A DNA stretch of 64,000 nt from positions 97,508 to 161,507 of the forward strand of contig JBMNRU010000004.1 of NCBI GenBank assembly GCA_050944855.1, written 5' to 3'. Of the stretch, positions 19,510-26,602 are shown piece after piece (position 1 is the first letter of the stretch; every line of letters starts with the position of its first letter). A program made the translations under genes and the position numbers. The notes under the pieces were generated by a model, which was not told where the DNA came from, did no database searches, and saw only the letters and a program-made list of their open reading frames with translations. The DNA is from Lactonifactor sp050944855. GTDB taxonomy: Bacteria; Bacillota; Clostridia; Lachnospirales; Lachnospiraceae.

Positions 19510-19649
19510 TCTCCTTTAGTTTTTTATCCTTGTCCTCCAAAATTATGGATATACCATAACTTTTTCGGCAATGCTATAACCGTCTCGTTTTCTAAGGCGT
19601 AAATATTATTATAACATATTTTTACTCAAATGGGAATCCTTAATCTTTT

Positions 19650-19664
19650 GATTCCTACTTTTTA
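19650..19664. repeat. Candidate attL core (15-bp direct repeat)
   Basis: TTGATTCCTACTTTT, identical to 55578-55592. Bases on either side differ, so the shared core is 15 bp. It lies in the divergent promoter region between the APC permease and agcS. Confidence 0.7.
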
Positions 19665-19744
19665 AAAATTTCAACCTTTTTTTGAACATTTTTTTGATTT
19701 CAGCAATATCACTAATTTTGTGTGGGTGTAATTGTAGAATTTAA

Positions 19745-19831
19745 CTATACAGGCTTGCCCGGCATCAGAAATGCTGCTTTTGCTCTATCAAAGTGCGCCC
19801 AGTTTGTAAAACTCCGTTTCCAGTCCTGCAT
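19745..19831 (-). CDS. Short ORF or gene remnant, 28 aa
   Basis: A 28-codon frame starting MQDWKRSFTNWAHFDRAKAA. It has no clear ribosome site. Its composition (Trp/Lys-rich, amphipathic) resembles the C-terminal tails of some phage replication proteins, so it may be a leftover of a larger gene trimmed at the phage end. The rest of 19665-19893 holds no gene that I can support. Confidence 0.25.
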   Translation of the reverse strand: MQDWKRSFTNWAHFDRAKAAFLMPGKPV

Positions 19832-19893
19832 GGTTTTAAGGCTGCCGCTCCCGCCAGCCTGTAAGCCTTTGATAAATAATTATTCCTGTTGCA

Positions 19894-20952
19894 TCATGCC
19901 AGCTTTGCTATTTCCTCGTCAAAGCGTTCTGCTGCCGTATGGTAGTCATGTATGCGGCGTGGGTAATTATTTATCCAGCCCTCTATTTCTACTATTTCCT
20001 CGTCGGTCTTATCGTCAAAATTTGTGCCTTTTGGGACTTTCCGGCGCACCATTTTATTTGTTACCTCATTCGTCCCCCGCTCCCAGCTGCTGTACGGGTG
20101 GCAGTAATATAAATGCGTCCGCTTTTCTCCCTCTACCAGTACAGAACGCTCTAAGCCCTCTACGTCCGCAAACTCGCTGCCGTTGTCTACTGTTATGGTC
20201 TTAAATACCTGTTTGAACATATTGCCCCATTTTCTTTCTAAGCGGTCTAATGCAGCTACTACCGCCTCGTCTGTATGGTCTGGCATCTTAAATATGATTT
20301 CGTCCCGTGTCTTTCGCTCCGTAAGAACCAGCAGCGTATTTTTTGACTTTCCCCGCTGCCCTATAACGCTATCCATTTCCCAATGTCCGAACTCTTCCCG
20401 TTTCTCTATCTCTTCCGGGCGCTTTTCTATGCTGTCCCCGGCGTTTGCTCTCGCCTGCTGCTTTTTTACTTTATTGTACTTGCGCTTTTCATTCTTCTTT
20501 ACTGGCAGATTTTTATTTGTCAGCTTAAGAAAAATGCCTTTGTCTATGTAACTGTAAAGAGTGGCTACGCATATCGTGGTTTTAAAATTCCCCTCTTTTC
20601 CCTGCGCTTTCAGCTCTCCCAGTACCGCAGCCGGGCTGTAGTCCTCGTTTACTATTTTATCCTCTATATAATTTGCATACTCAATATCATTACCTATTTT
20701 AAGCTGTGTGCCTCTTACCTTTAAATTTGCCTCTGCCTTTTCCTGTGCTATATCCGGGCTGTATCGCAATTCCTCTGTATAATCGCTGTTACGGTGCATA
20801 TACTGCCCTCTCTTAAGCTCGTTATAAATTGTGCTGCGGTGTACGCCCAGCTGTGCCGCAATCTTTGACTTACTTAATCCCGCCTTTATCAATGCCTCTA
20901 ATTTTATTCTATCCGTCCTTGTCAGCTGGTGGCTGCCCTTTTTGTTTGCCAT
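19894..20952 (-). CDS. IS30-family DDE transposase (candidate phage integrase)
   Basis: A 352-residue transposase. The N-terminal helix-turn-helix (about 14-46, LSKSKIAAQLGVHRSTIYNE) binds element ends. The catalytic triad appears complete: Asp194 in HWEMDSVIG, Asp256 in TVDNGSEF and Glu296 in ERGTNEVTN. Length is normal and no frameshift is seen. No terminal inverted repeats flank the gene itself, so it does not look like a separate insertion sequence. It is the only recombinase in the prophage and sits at its edge, as does the IS30-like transposase of the staphylococcal element ICE6013. A role in phage integration or excision is therefore inferred. Confidence 0.85.
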   Translation of the reverse strand: MANKKGSHQLTRTDRIKLEALIKAGLSKSKIAAQLGVHRSTIYNELKRGQYMHRNSDYTEELRYSPDIAQEKAEANLKVRGTQLKIGNDIEYANYIEDKIVNEDYSPAAVLGELKAQGKEGNFKTTICVATLYSYIDKGIFLKLTNKNLPVKKNEKRKYNKVKKQQARANAGDSIEKRPEEIEKREEFGHWEMDSVIGQRGKSKNTLLVLTERKTRDEIIFKMPDHTDEAVVAALDRLERKWGNMFKQVFKTITVDNGSEFADVEGLERSVLVEGEKRTHLYYCHPYSSWERGTNEVTNKMVRRKVPKGTNFDDKTDEEIVEIEGWINNYPRRIHDYHTAAERFDEEIAKLA

Positions 20953-20987
20953 ATCCTTACCTCTCTTTTGTAGTCTATAGAACGACG

Positions 20988-21020
20988 AAAAGCCGCAAAC
21001 TCTTTTACAAGTCTGCGGCT
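20988..21020 (-). terminator. Intrinsic terminator after the HIRAN gene
   Basis: Stem AGCCGCA/TGCGGCT with a 16-base loop that can extend by ACTT/GAGT pairing, followed on the minus strand by TTTTC. It lies 14 bases after 21034, the stop of the re-framed HIRAN protein, and not after the premature stop at 21222. This supports the longer frame as the original gene. Confidence 0.65.
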
Positions 21021-21033
21021 CATTTTCTTAAGC

Positions 21034-21716
21034 TCATTTGCAGCATTTCTTACAAGCTGTATATTTCTTTTTTGCTTGGCTTAGTGGTATGCCCTTTGGG
21101 TTTTTCATTCCAGAGCAATTAGGCTTACTATGGTACTTTTTACTGCTGCGGTCTATATATACGATTGTTTCACTTGCTGGCTGCGGGCTGCGGTGCTGCT
21201 CTTCTACGATAACGTCAAGCTCTATATTGCACCCAAACGTTTGTACCCCCCCCCAGAAATTTCCAGTATTTCTGCGGCATAGCGGGCATTAGGGTACTTC
21301 ATTGCCAAATCTTTTGCCAGCTCTGCCGATAAATTCCCCAGTACCTTATTGCCCCACTTTACACATGCGGCAGGCTCTCCATTATAAGTATATTTTTCTA
21401 CTGTTATGTCCTCGTCCCCGGTCATTCTGCTTAAAATATCCTGTCTGTTTTCTCCGTCCTCGTTCTCAAAAGTAACGCCTACTATTTTTGTGCGTATAGT
21501 TTCCGCAATCCTGCTGCCAGATGCAGCCGCAGGCTTTGGCGTTGCTGTCCCCTGCTCCTGCGGTGCTGCTCCGCTCCTTTTTCCGAAAAAAGCGCAAACT
21601 GCCGCTATCGCTAAGCAGCCAATGCCTCCCGTAATATTACCGCCCGGCAGCGCTACTATTCCGCTCACTGCAAATAATGCAGCTACTCCGAATAAAATAA
21701 TCTGTTTCTTTGCCAT
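21034..21716 (-). pseudogene. Membrane-anchored HIRAN protein, frame broken at poly-G
   Basis: As sequenced, the frame stops at 21222 and gives 164 residues: two hydrophobic helices (about 5-45) and a HIRAN-like domain (about 74-150, with KIVGVTFENEDG and LGNLSAELAKDL). A run of nine G (21246-21254) ends the match. Adding one G (or removing two) opens a further 70 codons ending at 21034, with VYIDRSSKKYHSKPNC and YTACKKCC, a cysteine/histidine-containing C-terminal module common on such proteins. The intended product is then about 227 residues. The tract could be a phase-variable switch or a sequencing error. The role is unknown; HIRAN domains bind DNA ends or single-stranded DNA. Confidence 0.7.
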
Positions 21717-21737
21717 AATAAGCCCTCTCTTTCGCCT

Positions 21738-21932
21738 TTACTTTAATTCTAATATTTCGTCAGCAGAGGCTTTAAGCTCTCTGCAAATCTTTGTAAACAT
21801 TTCCAGCGTAGGAATATGCGCCCCATTCTCCCAGCGGCTTATATCCTTTTGGTGGACTTGCAGGCGTTCTGCAAGTTCTTTTTGTGAAACGCCTGCCGCC
21901 TTTCTTGCCGTCCTTATGTTTTCGCCTATCAT
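21738..21932 (-). CDS. XRE-family repressor, 64 aa
   Basis: A single helix-turn-helix protein of the Cro/cI type, starting MIGENIRTARKAAGVSQKEL with the recognition region HQKDISRWENG. It has no C-terminal dimerisation or protease domain, so it would be Cro-like or a minimal repressor. Its ATG overlaps the stop of the preceding 32-residue gene (ATGA). It is transcribed from the strong promoter at 22277-22305, whose spacer contains a palindrome likely to be its own operator. Unlike most phages, it is in the same orientation as all lytic genes. Confidence 0.85.
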   Translation of the reverse strand: MIGENIRTARKAAGVSQKELAERLQVHQKDISRWENGAHIPTLEMFTKICRELKASADEILELK

Positions 21933-22027
21933 GCTTTACCTCTTTTCTTTTTCGCTCTCATTACCAGAGCTACCAGCATCTTTACCAGCCCCACGGCTAC
22001 TAAGAATATGCCTAACTTTAAAATCAT
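21929..22027 (-). CDS. Single-pass small membrane protein, 32 aa
   Basis: A 32-residue protein starting MILKLGIFLVAVGLVKMLVA and ending in a basic RAKKKRGKA tail. It is one hydrophobic helix with a positive C-terminus. AAAGAG precedes the ATG, and the stop overlaps the XRE start (ATGA), a sign of translational coupling. Function is unknown; it could be an exclusion or regulatory microprotein of the lysogeny operon. Confidence 0.6.
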   Translation of the reverse strand: MILKLGIFLVAVGLVKMLVALVMRAKKKRGKA

Positions 22028-22070
22028 GCTCTTTACTCGGCTTTGGGTTTGTGATATATTTTAAGTAGGT

Positions 22071-22088
22071 GGTGGGCTCTCGCCCACC
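22071..22088. other. Hairpin in the lysogeny operon
   Basis: Perfect 7-bp stem GGTGGGC/GCCCACC with a 4-base loop (GAGA on the minus strand) between the 39- and 32-residue genes. It has no T-run, so it is more likely an RNA-stability or processing element than a terminator. Confidence 0.5.
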
Positions 22089-22094
22089 GGGTAC

Positions 22095-22214
22095 TTAATT
22101 TAATAGATTGTCTATTATAATAAGTATCGTCCCTACGATTAAGTCTATCAGTGCATTGACCGCCAAATCTTGCCACTCGATAGGCTTTTTCTTATGTTTC
22201 TTTTTCTTACCCAT
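22095..22214 (-). CDS. Basic small membrane-associated protein, 39 aa
   Basis: First gene after the lysogeny promoter. Its 39 residues begin MGKKKKHKKKPIEWQDLAV, a strongly basic head, and continue into one hydrophobic helix (LIDLIVGTILIIIDNLL). AAGGAGAAAC lies 7 bases before the ATG. I do not recognise a family. Position and coupling with the repressor operon suggest a role in the lysogenic state. Confidence 0.6.
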   Translation of the reverse strand: MGKKKKHKKKPIEWQDLAVNALIDLIVGTILIIIDNLLN

Positions 22215-22276
22215 TGTGCCGTTTCTCCTTTCCAACGCTTTGCGTTTATTTGTTCTTTTCTCCTTTCCATGTTTTA

Positions 22277-22305
22277 ATTATATACCAACTTTGGTATATT
22301 GTCAA
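22277..22305 (-). promoter_or_regulatory. Strong lysogeny promoter with embedded operator
   Basis: On the minus strand TTGACA and TATAAT are separated by exactly 17 bases, a consensus sigma-A promoter. The spacer contains the palindrome TATACCA-AAGT-TGGTATA (7-bp arms), which also overlaps the -10. It drives the 39-aa, 32-aa, XRE and HIRAN genes. Binding of the XRE protein here would be autoregulation. Confidence 0.85.
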
Positions 22306-22323
22306 CGCCTTTTTCGGGAAATT

Positions 22324-22367
22324 CTCAAAAAATAAGAGGGTGCGCCGCCCTTAAACGGTACACCCTC
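22324..22367 (-). terminator. Terminator after the endolysin gene
   Basis: Stem GAGGGTG/CACCCTC followed on the minus strand by TTATTTTTTG, 8 bases after the endolysin stop. It ends the late operon and insulates the lysogeny promoter just downstream. Confidence 0.85.
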
Positions 22368-22374
22368 AATGCCC

Positions 22375-23850
22375 TTATGCTAAGCGTGTGCAGTAATCAA
22401 GGCTTATCCAGCCGTTTCTATCCTGTGCGTATGATTTTAATAAGCCCCAGCCTGCCGTACTGCCTATTCCTGCCTTAACTTCTGTAATGGTAAATATCCC
22501 CTTGCCTGTATATTCCCCCGTCTTTGCATAGTCTGTGCCTGCTCCTGTCCTTATGTTCAAGTCGTCAATCTCTACCCGGACTTTAAACGGCACGCCTGCT
22601 GCCTGCGGCGTTTCCTGTGGTGCTGCCGCCTGCGTCCCGGCGTACTTGTTGTAATAAGCAAGCCCGTACTCTTCACGCTTTTTCTGTACCGCCTCGCTCT
22701 GGTCTGCTGGTTTCTCAAATCCCGTCAAAACCGCATCAGATGCAGCACGTACCGACGCTGCCGCCTTAAGAGTAGCCATAACAGACTTATAGCCCTGCAA
22801 TTCCTGCCACAAATACGCAAGCTGCATATTCATATTTCCGATAGATACGCCCGCCGCCCTCGCAGCATTAAGCAAGCCCTGCTTTCTGCTGTAATACGTC
22901 CACTGTGCCAGCCCGTAGCCTGCGCTGTCATGCACAAAGTTTGTATAACTTCCGTTGTCTACTTCCGCTGTGTACTGTACATCTGTCTTGCCGAATTTTT
23001 TGTTATAGGTATTCTGCAAATTCTGCGGATTAAGACCGCTTTCTGCAAAAAGATTTCCCATAACTCCGGCTACGGCAAAGTCATTAAAGCCCTTGCTTTT
23101 CAGAAAATCCCAGATAGCTTTTTCTGTGGCATCTGCTCCCGGCGCTGCCGCATCTGTGCCGCCTGCTGCCGCTCTGCTGTATACCGCTTTCCCGTTCCAA
23201 TCATAAACGCTGTAGCCGTCTGTGCAGGCTTTCTTTGCGTTATCCAGATAAGAAAACGCCCCTATCTGGCTCTTTGTATCTTCCCAGCTTTTGCGTACCC
23301 TGTAAAGCTGCTTTTCCTCTCCTGCGGTGCTGTCTGCGCTTATCCGTCTCTTAAACTCGTCCCATACGTGCTGCGTGCAATTATATACATACGGGTTAGG
23401 GCAAACCTTACCCGTAACGTCATAATGCCGGATAACATGAGACGCAGGCACGTTGTACTTTTTCATTAAGTACCGTGTAAGTTCCACTGCTGCTGCTACG
23501 GTTGCGTCCTCAAAATACCAATCTTTATCTGTCGCCCCCAGACTGGCGGTATTTCTCTTTCTTACGCAAAGCTCAATACCGATACTGTTTGAATTTCTGC
23601 ATTCCCCATGCTTATAGCTGCTTGCGCCACAATGCCACGCTATGTCTGCATCTTCCACGCTCTGCCAGATTTCCCCGGAAAATCCTACAAAGTAATGTGC
23701 AGACGCTCCTATATACTTTCCGGCGTAATACTGGCAGTTTGCCTTTGCGCCTCCCAGTGCGCCCACGTAATGAATTACAATGTACTTGATACGGCTTAAG
23801 CTGTTCTTGTCCGTAAAGTTATACGGCGTAAATAAACTGTTTATCTGCAT
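22375..23850 (-). CDS. Endolysin: amidase + tail-lysozyme-like + SH3-like
   Basis: A 491-residue modular endolysin. An N-terminal zinc N-acetylmuramoyl-L-alanine amidase (Amidase_2/PGRP fold, about 15-155) shows KYIVIHYVGA, SAHYFVGF, WHCG and HYDVTGKVCPNP. A middle domain (about 245-405) matches the phage tail lysozyme type (IWDFLKSKGF, AGVMGNLFAESG, GYGLAQWTYY). A C-terminal SH3-like wall-binding domain (about 420-490, DDLNIRTGAGTDYAKTGEY) follows. Start at 23850 is chosen because AAAGGAGAG precedes it; the frame extends upstream without a ribosome site. It degrades host peptidoglycan at lysis after holin opening. Two catalytic domains in one lysin is notable. Confidence 0.93.
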   Translation of the reverse strand: MQINSLFTPYNFTDKNSLSRIKYIVIHYVGALGGAKANCQYYAGKYIGASAHYFVGFSGEIWQSVEDADIAWHCGASSYKHGECRNSNSIGIELCVRKRNTASLGATDKDWYFEDATVAAAVELTRYLMKKYNVPASHVIRHYDVTGKVCPNPYVYNCTQHVWDEFKRRISADSTAGEEKQLYRVRKSWEDTKSQIGAFSYLDNAKKACTDGYSVYDWNGKAVYSRAAAGGTDAAAPGADATEKAIWDFLKSKGFNDFAVAGVMGNLFAESGLNPQNLQNTYNKKFGKTDVQYTAEVDNGSYTNFVHDSAGYGLAQWTYYSRKQGLLNAARAAGVSIGNMNMQLAYLWQELQGYKSVMATLKAAASVRAASDAVLTGFEKPADQSEAVQKKREEYGLAYYNKYAGTQAAAPQETPQAAGVPFKVRVEIDDLNIRTGAGTDYAKTGEYTGKGIFTITEVKAGIGSTAGWGLLKSYAQDRNGWISLDYCTRLA

Positions 23851-23851
23851 A

Positions 23852-24010
23852 TTACAAGCTCTCCTTTCCCAAAAATCCCATGCTGTCTGCATCATGTGAG
23901 TTTCTAAACTCCCGCAGCTCATCCGGTGTCATTGCCGCTACCCTTTCCTGCAATGCCTTTAACTCGTCCTCTGCCATGCCTTTTGTGTTCTCGCTCTTGA
24001 TTTCTGCCAT
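23852..24010 (-). CDS. Small acidic protein of the lysis module, 52 aa
   Basis: A 52-residue charged protein beginning MAEIKSENTKGMAEDELKAL, predicted largely helical, between holin and endolysin genes. ATG at 24010 is preferred; an in-frame TTG further upstream lacks a ribosome site. Similar short genes are common next to Firmicute holins but their function is not known to me. Confidence 0.55.
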   Translation of the reverse strand: MAEIKSENTKGMAEDELKALQERVAAMTPDELREFRNSHDADSMGFLGKESL

Positions 24011-24092
24011 ATCCTCTACCTGCCTTTCTGCATTAAAATAAGCGCCTGCGGTGTCCCGCAAGCGCCCAGTGTTTCTGCTGCTTATGCTGCCT

Positions 24093-24596
24093 TTATTCTG
24101 TTTTTTCCTGCCGTCTCTCCGTCTTTACGCTGCCCGTTGTGCTGTCGCCCGGCAGCTCGTCCAGTTCGTCTGTGTCCGGCAGCTCGTCCGTATACTTCGT
24201 AAGGAAAGCCCGCACGGCAGCCCATACCTTTTTAACAGGCAGCCCGCAAAGTGCCATATTCTTAAAAATACTGGTAATCTCGTAAGCGATATAAAGCAAA
24301 CTGAAAAATTCAGCCACGCCCACGGTGCTAAGCCCTAAATATGTACGTACAGTTTCCGGGATAAAGCCGATAAGGTTAATCTTAATCAGCATATCAATAG
24401 CCAGCATAAATACCAGAGAAATAAGCATAGCAATTTTTCTGATTGCGCCGTCAATCCCGGCGCAGCTGTTAAACTTTTTCTCTTTTACTGCCCGCAGCAC
24501 CCCGAAAACCGTATCAAACACAATCGCCAGTATTACCAGCTCAATAACCTTGTTGTGCGCTGCCACGTTGATAAATTCCATAATTCCCATTTCCAT
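24093..24596 (-). CDS. Phage holin, TcdE/phi-Cph1 type
   Basis: A 167-residue membrane protein with about four hydrophobic segments in the first 120 residues and a charged C-terminal tail. The DTVFGVLRAVKEKKFNS motif near residues 28-45 is characteristic of the holin_4 (toxin secretion/phage lysis) family. It forms membrane holes that release the endolysin encoded downstream. The C-terminal extension, rich in Asp/Glu and Leu-Pro, is longer than in the shortest family members. Confidence 0.9.
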   Translation of the reverse strand: MEMGIMEFINVAAHNKVIELVILAIVFDTVFGVLRAVKEKKFNSCAGIDGAIRKIAMLISLVFMLAIDMLIKINLIGFIPETVRTYLGLSTVGVAEFFSLLYIAYEITSIFKNMALCGLPVKKVWAAVRAFLTKYTDELPDTDELDELPGDSTTGSVKTERRQEKTE

Positions 24597-24601
24597 AAAT
24601 C

Positions 24602-24772
24602 CTACCTTTCTCTTATTTGCAGCTTAGCTGCCCTCTCTTTCAGCTCTGCGCCGTCGTACCCTGCCGCCTGCTCCCAGCTTTCCAGAGTGGTAATTAAGTC
24701 TGCAATAAGCCTGCTTTGCTGTTCTATGGTTTCCTGCTGCTCCTGCACCACTCTTAATAAATTGCTGCTCAT
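24602..24772 (-). CDS. Small coiled-coil protein, 56 aa
   Basis: A 56-residue protein starting MSSNLLRVVQEQQETIEQQS, Gln/Glu-rich and probably a single coiled coil. CAGGAG lies 8 bases before the ATG. It is placed between the reverse transcriptase and the holin. Function is unknown; the position is typical of short lysis-cassette accessory proteins. Confidence 0.55.
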   Translation of the reverse strand: MSSNLLRVVQEQQETIEQQSRLIADLITTLESWEQAAGYDGAELKERAAKLQIRER

Positions 24773-24799
24773 GTACTCACTCCTGCGCTTTTTTACTGG

Positions 24800-25876
24800 C
24801 TATGCCGCTTTCTGTGTTTCCACCCTCTGTATCGCCGCATCTGCCAGCGCTATTACTTTCTTTTGTAGGTTGTAGCTGTCGGCGTGTCCTGTGTGTCCCG
24901 TCCAGCTTGCAATACTCTTTTGTAGCTGCTCTTTGGTTATCTTCCCGCTTTCGTACTTCTTAATTGTCTTTTTGATACGCTTTACACTGTCCGGGCGTAC
25001 TTTCCTATGCGTTGCCCTGTGCTTATAGCCTACAAAGTCAATGCCATTCTTTGCGGCTAAAATCGTGGTCTTTGGGTTAAGCTCTAGCTTAAGCTCGTCC
25101 CGTAAAAATCTTTCAATATCTGCCAGCCAGCGCCGCAGCTGCTCCTTATCCGGGCTAAGTAAAATAAAATCGTCCATATAACGCATATAATGCTTTGCGC
25201 CCAAAGTGTGCTTTATGTACTGGTCTAGCTTATTGAGATAGATATTAGCAAATAGCTGGCTTGTAAGGTTTCCTACTGGTATGCCTACACCGTCCGGCAT
25301 CTGCCCGTTATGGTCTATTATCCTGTCTATCAGAACCAACGCCCCAGCGTCCTTTATTACCTTTCGTATCTCTGCCTTAAGCACATCATGGTTAATGCTC
25401 TGAAAATAATGGTGTATGTCTGCCTTGATTGCGTAAAGCGGCTGGTCTGGGTGGAATTTCTGCCACTCATACAGCCATTCTTGCAGCGTATCATATGCAG
25501 CGTGCATACCCTTTGTTTTCCGGCAGGCGTAAGAGTGGAATATAAAACGCTGGTTAAAAATCGGCTCTAATACATTGTTTATGGTGTGCTGTACTACCCT
25601 GTCATAAAACGGCAGCGCCATTATCTGCCGCTCTTTAGGCTCATATACCTTAAAATATCGGTATTCGCTCGGCTCATAGGAAAGCCCCAGTATGTCATTG
25701 CGTACCGTTTCTAGGTTATCTTCCTTATCTTTGGTAAATAGCAAAACGTCTTTGCGGTAACGCTTGCATTTTCTGGCTTTATTGTAGGCTTTCTGCACGT
25801 TTGCATAATCAGCCATAGCCTCTACAAGCGTCACACGCTCGCCGCTCTGGTTCGTAATATGTCCTATTCTTTTCAT
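24800..25876 (-). CDS. DGR reverse transcriptase
   Basis: A 358-residue reverse transcriptase that copies the template-repeat RNA into mutagenised cDNA. Visible RT motifs: motif A with Asp153 in IKADIHHYF, motif B as VGNLTSQLFANIYL (201-214) and motif C YMDD (233-236) in MRYMDDFILL. The VGxxxSQ form of motif B, in place of QGxxxSP of group II intron enzymes, is a mark of the DGR clade. There is no maturase or endonuclease domain. It lies downstream of target gene, avd and template repeat on the same strand, the standard cassette order. The 5' region of 172 bases before the ATG is the spacer part of the template RNA. Confidence 0.95.
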   Translation of the reverse strand: MKRIGHITNQSGERVTLVEAMADYANVQKAYNKARKCKRYRKDVLLFTKDKEDNLETVRNDILGLSYEPSEYRYFKVYEPKERQIMALPFYDRVVQHTINNVLEPIFNQRFIFHSYACRKTKGMHAAYDTLQEWLYEWQKFHPDQPLYAIKADIHHYFQSINHDVLKAEIRKVIKDAGALVLIDRIIDHNGQMPDGVGIPVGNLTSQLFANIYLNKLDQYIKHTLGAKHYMRYMDDFILLSPDKEQLRRWLADIERFLRDELKLELNPKTTILAAKNGIDFVGYKHRATHRKVRPDSVKRIKKTIKKYESGKITKEQLQKSIASWTGHTGHADSYNLQKKVIALADAAIQRVETQKAA

Positions 25877-26204
25877 GTAAAAAGCTCCTGCCTTTCGCCG
25901 CAGCTACTAGCCAGCAGCCTTATTTTTTCTCTTTGCCTTTCGGCGGGACAGCCGCTCTGACTATAGGATATTAAGCACTCTGCATAACTCCTTTTTTAAG
26001 TCCTTGCTAGTGTTCCGTAGATACGCTAAGCCTATAATGCTCTCACTAAGTCACACGCCCCACGCACGCCAATATTCGTGTTGACGTTCCACGGGTAATT
26101 GTTGCAATTCACGCAGCGTGCGCCCGCATTCGCCGCATTGTTCCAGTTGCCGCCCGCTATCAGCGCCGCCAAAGGGCTGTAGTAAGCAGCTGCCCCATAT
26201 CTGG
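25877..26204 (-). ncRNA. DGR template RNA (TR plus spacer)
   Basis: This non-coding stretch between avd and the reverse transcriptase should be transcribed with them. It contains the 126-base template repeat and a 172-base spacer. In the Bordetella phage DGR, avd-TR-spacer RNA is the substrate for self-primed cDNA synthesis, and the arrangement here is equivalent. No reading frame of note exists; RNA ends cannot be set from sequence. Confidence 0.75.
26049..26174 (-). repeat. DGR template repeat (TR)
   Basis: 126 bases matching the variable repeat at 26611-26736 (offset 562). In coding orientation it has 27 adenines. Eleven of these are replaced in the VR (positions 26073, 26079, 26081, 26082, 26096, 26099, 26100, 26102, 26108, 26119 and 26141). 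None of the other 99 bases differs. TR codons at the variable sites are AAC, AAT, TAC, ACG, ATT and GCA. Confidence 0.97.
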
Positions 26205-26561
26205 CTACTTTGTAGCCTTAACCTCTTCTATCAGTTCTCCCAGCATAACGCCCAGCTCCTTTAGGCGTTTACTGCTTTCGCCATAATGCCGGGCGTTCAT
26301 TGCGCTATACTTCAAATCATTTGCCAGCCGCAAAAGCTCCTTACTCTGCTGTAGGGCGGCATCTGCTGCGTATAAGTGGCTTTTCGTGGCTGTTTTCTGC
26401 CACTTTACCACGTCTTGCAGCATTTCCAGTATTGTGTTTCTGGTTGCCGTCTGTAAGCTGAATTTCTCATATTTCGGGTATTTGCTTAGCAGCGGGTAAA
26501 TGTATAGGAGAAAATCATAAATTTTCTGGTGTAGTCTGTCTCCTTTATCTCTGATTGTCAT
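26205..26561 (-). CDS. avd: DGR accessory variability determinant (Avd)
   Basis: A 118-residue, basic, all-helical protein with four predicted helices, matching the four-helix-bundle Avd family (related to S23/bAvd proteins). It begins MTIRDKGDRLHQKIYDFLLY and has the Lys/Arg-rich surface expected for binding the template RNA and the reverse transcriptase. It lies between the target gene and the template repeat, as in Bordetella phage BPP-1. GGGGGT precedes the ATG. Pentamer formation and RT binding are known for the family and not visible here. Confidence 0.88.
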   Translation of the reverse strand: MTIRDKGDRLHQKIYDFLLYIYPLLSKYPKYEKFSLQTATRNTILEMLQDVVKWQKTATKSHLYAADAALQQSKELLRLANDLKYSAMNARHYGESSKRLKELGVMLGELIEEVKATK

Positions 26562-26581
26562 TTTCTACCCCCGCAGTAGTC

Positions 26582-26600
26582 GGCTGGGCTTTCGCCCGCC
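26582..26600 (-). promoter_or_regulatory. Hairpin next to the VR (DGR target recognition)
   Basis: GC-rich stem of 7 bp with one bulged base and a GAAA loop in coding orientation, starting 10 bases beyond the 3' end of the VR and after the stop codon. Hairpin/cruciform elements with GRNA tetraloops at this spot enhance retrohoming in characterised DGRs. It has no T-run and so is not a terminator. Confidence 0.75.
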
Positions 26601-26602
26601 GT

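Noticed and set aside
19894..20952. Independent IS30 insertion sequence within the prophage
   Set aside because: No terminal inverted repeats or short target duplication were found around the gene, and it occupies the place of an integrase gene.
24800..25876. Group II intron or retron reading of the reverse transcriptase
   Set aside because: There is no maturase, intron RNA or msr-msd. The VGxxxSQ motif together with adjacent TR, VR and Avd identifies a DGR.
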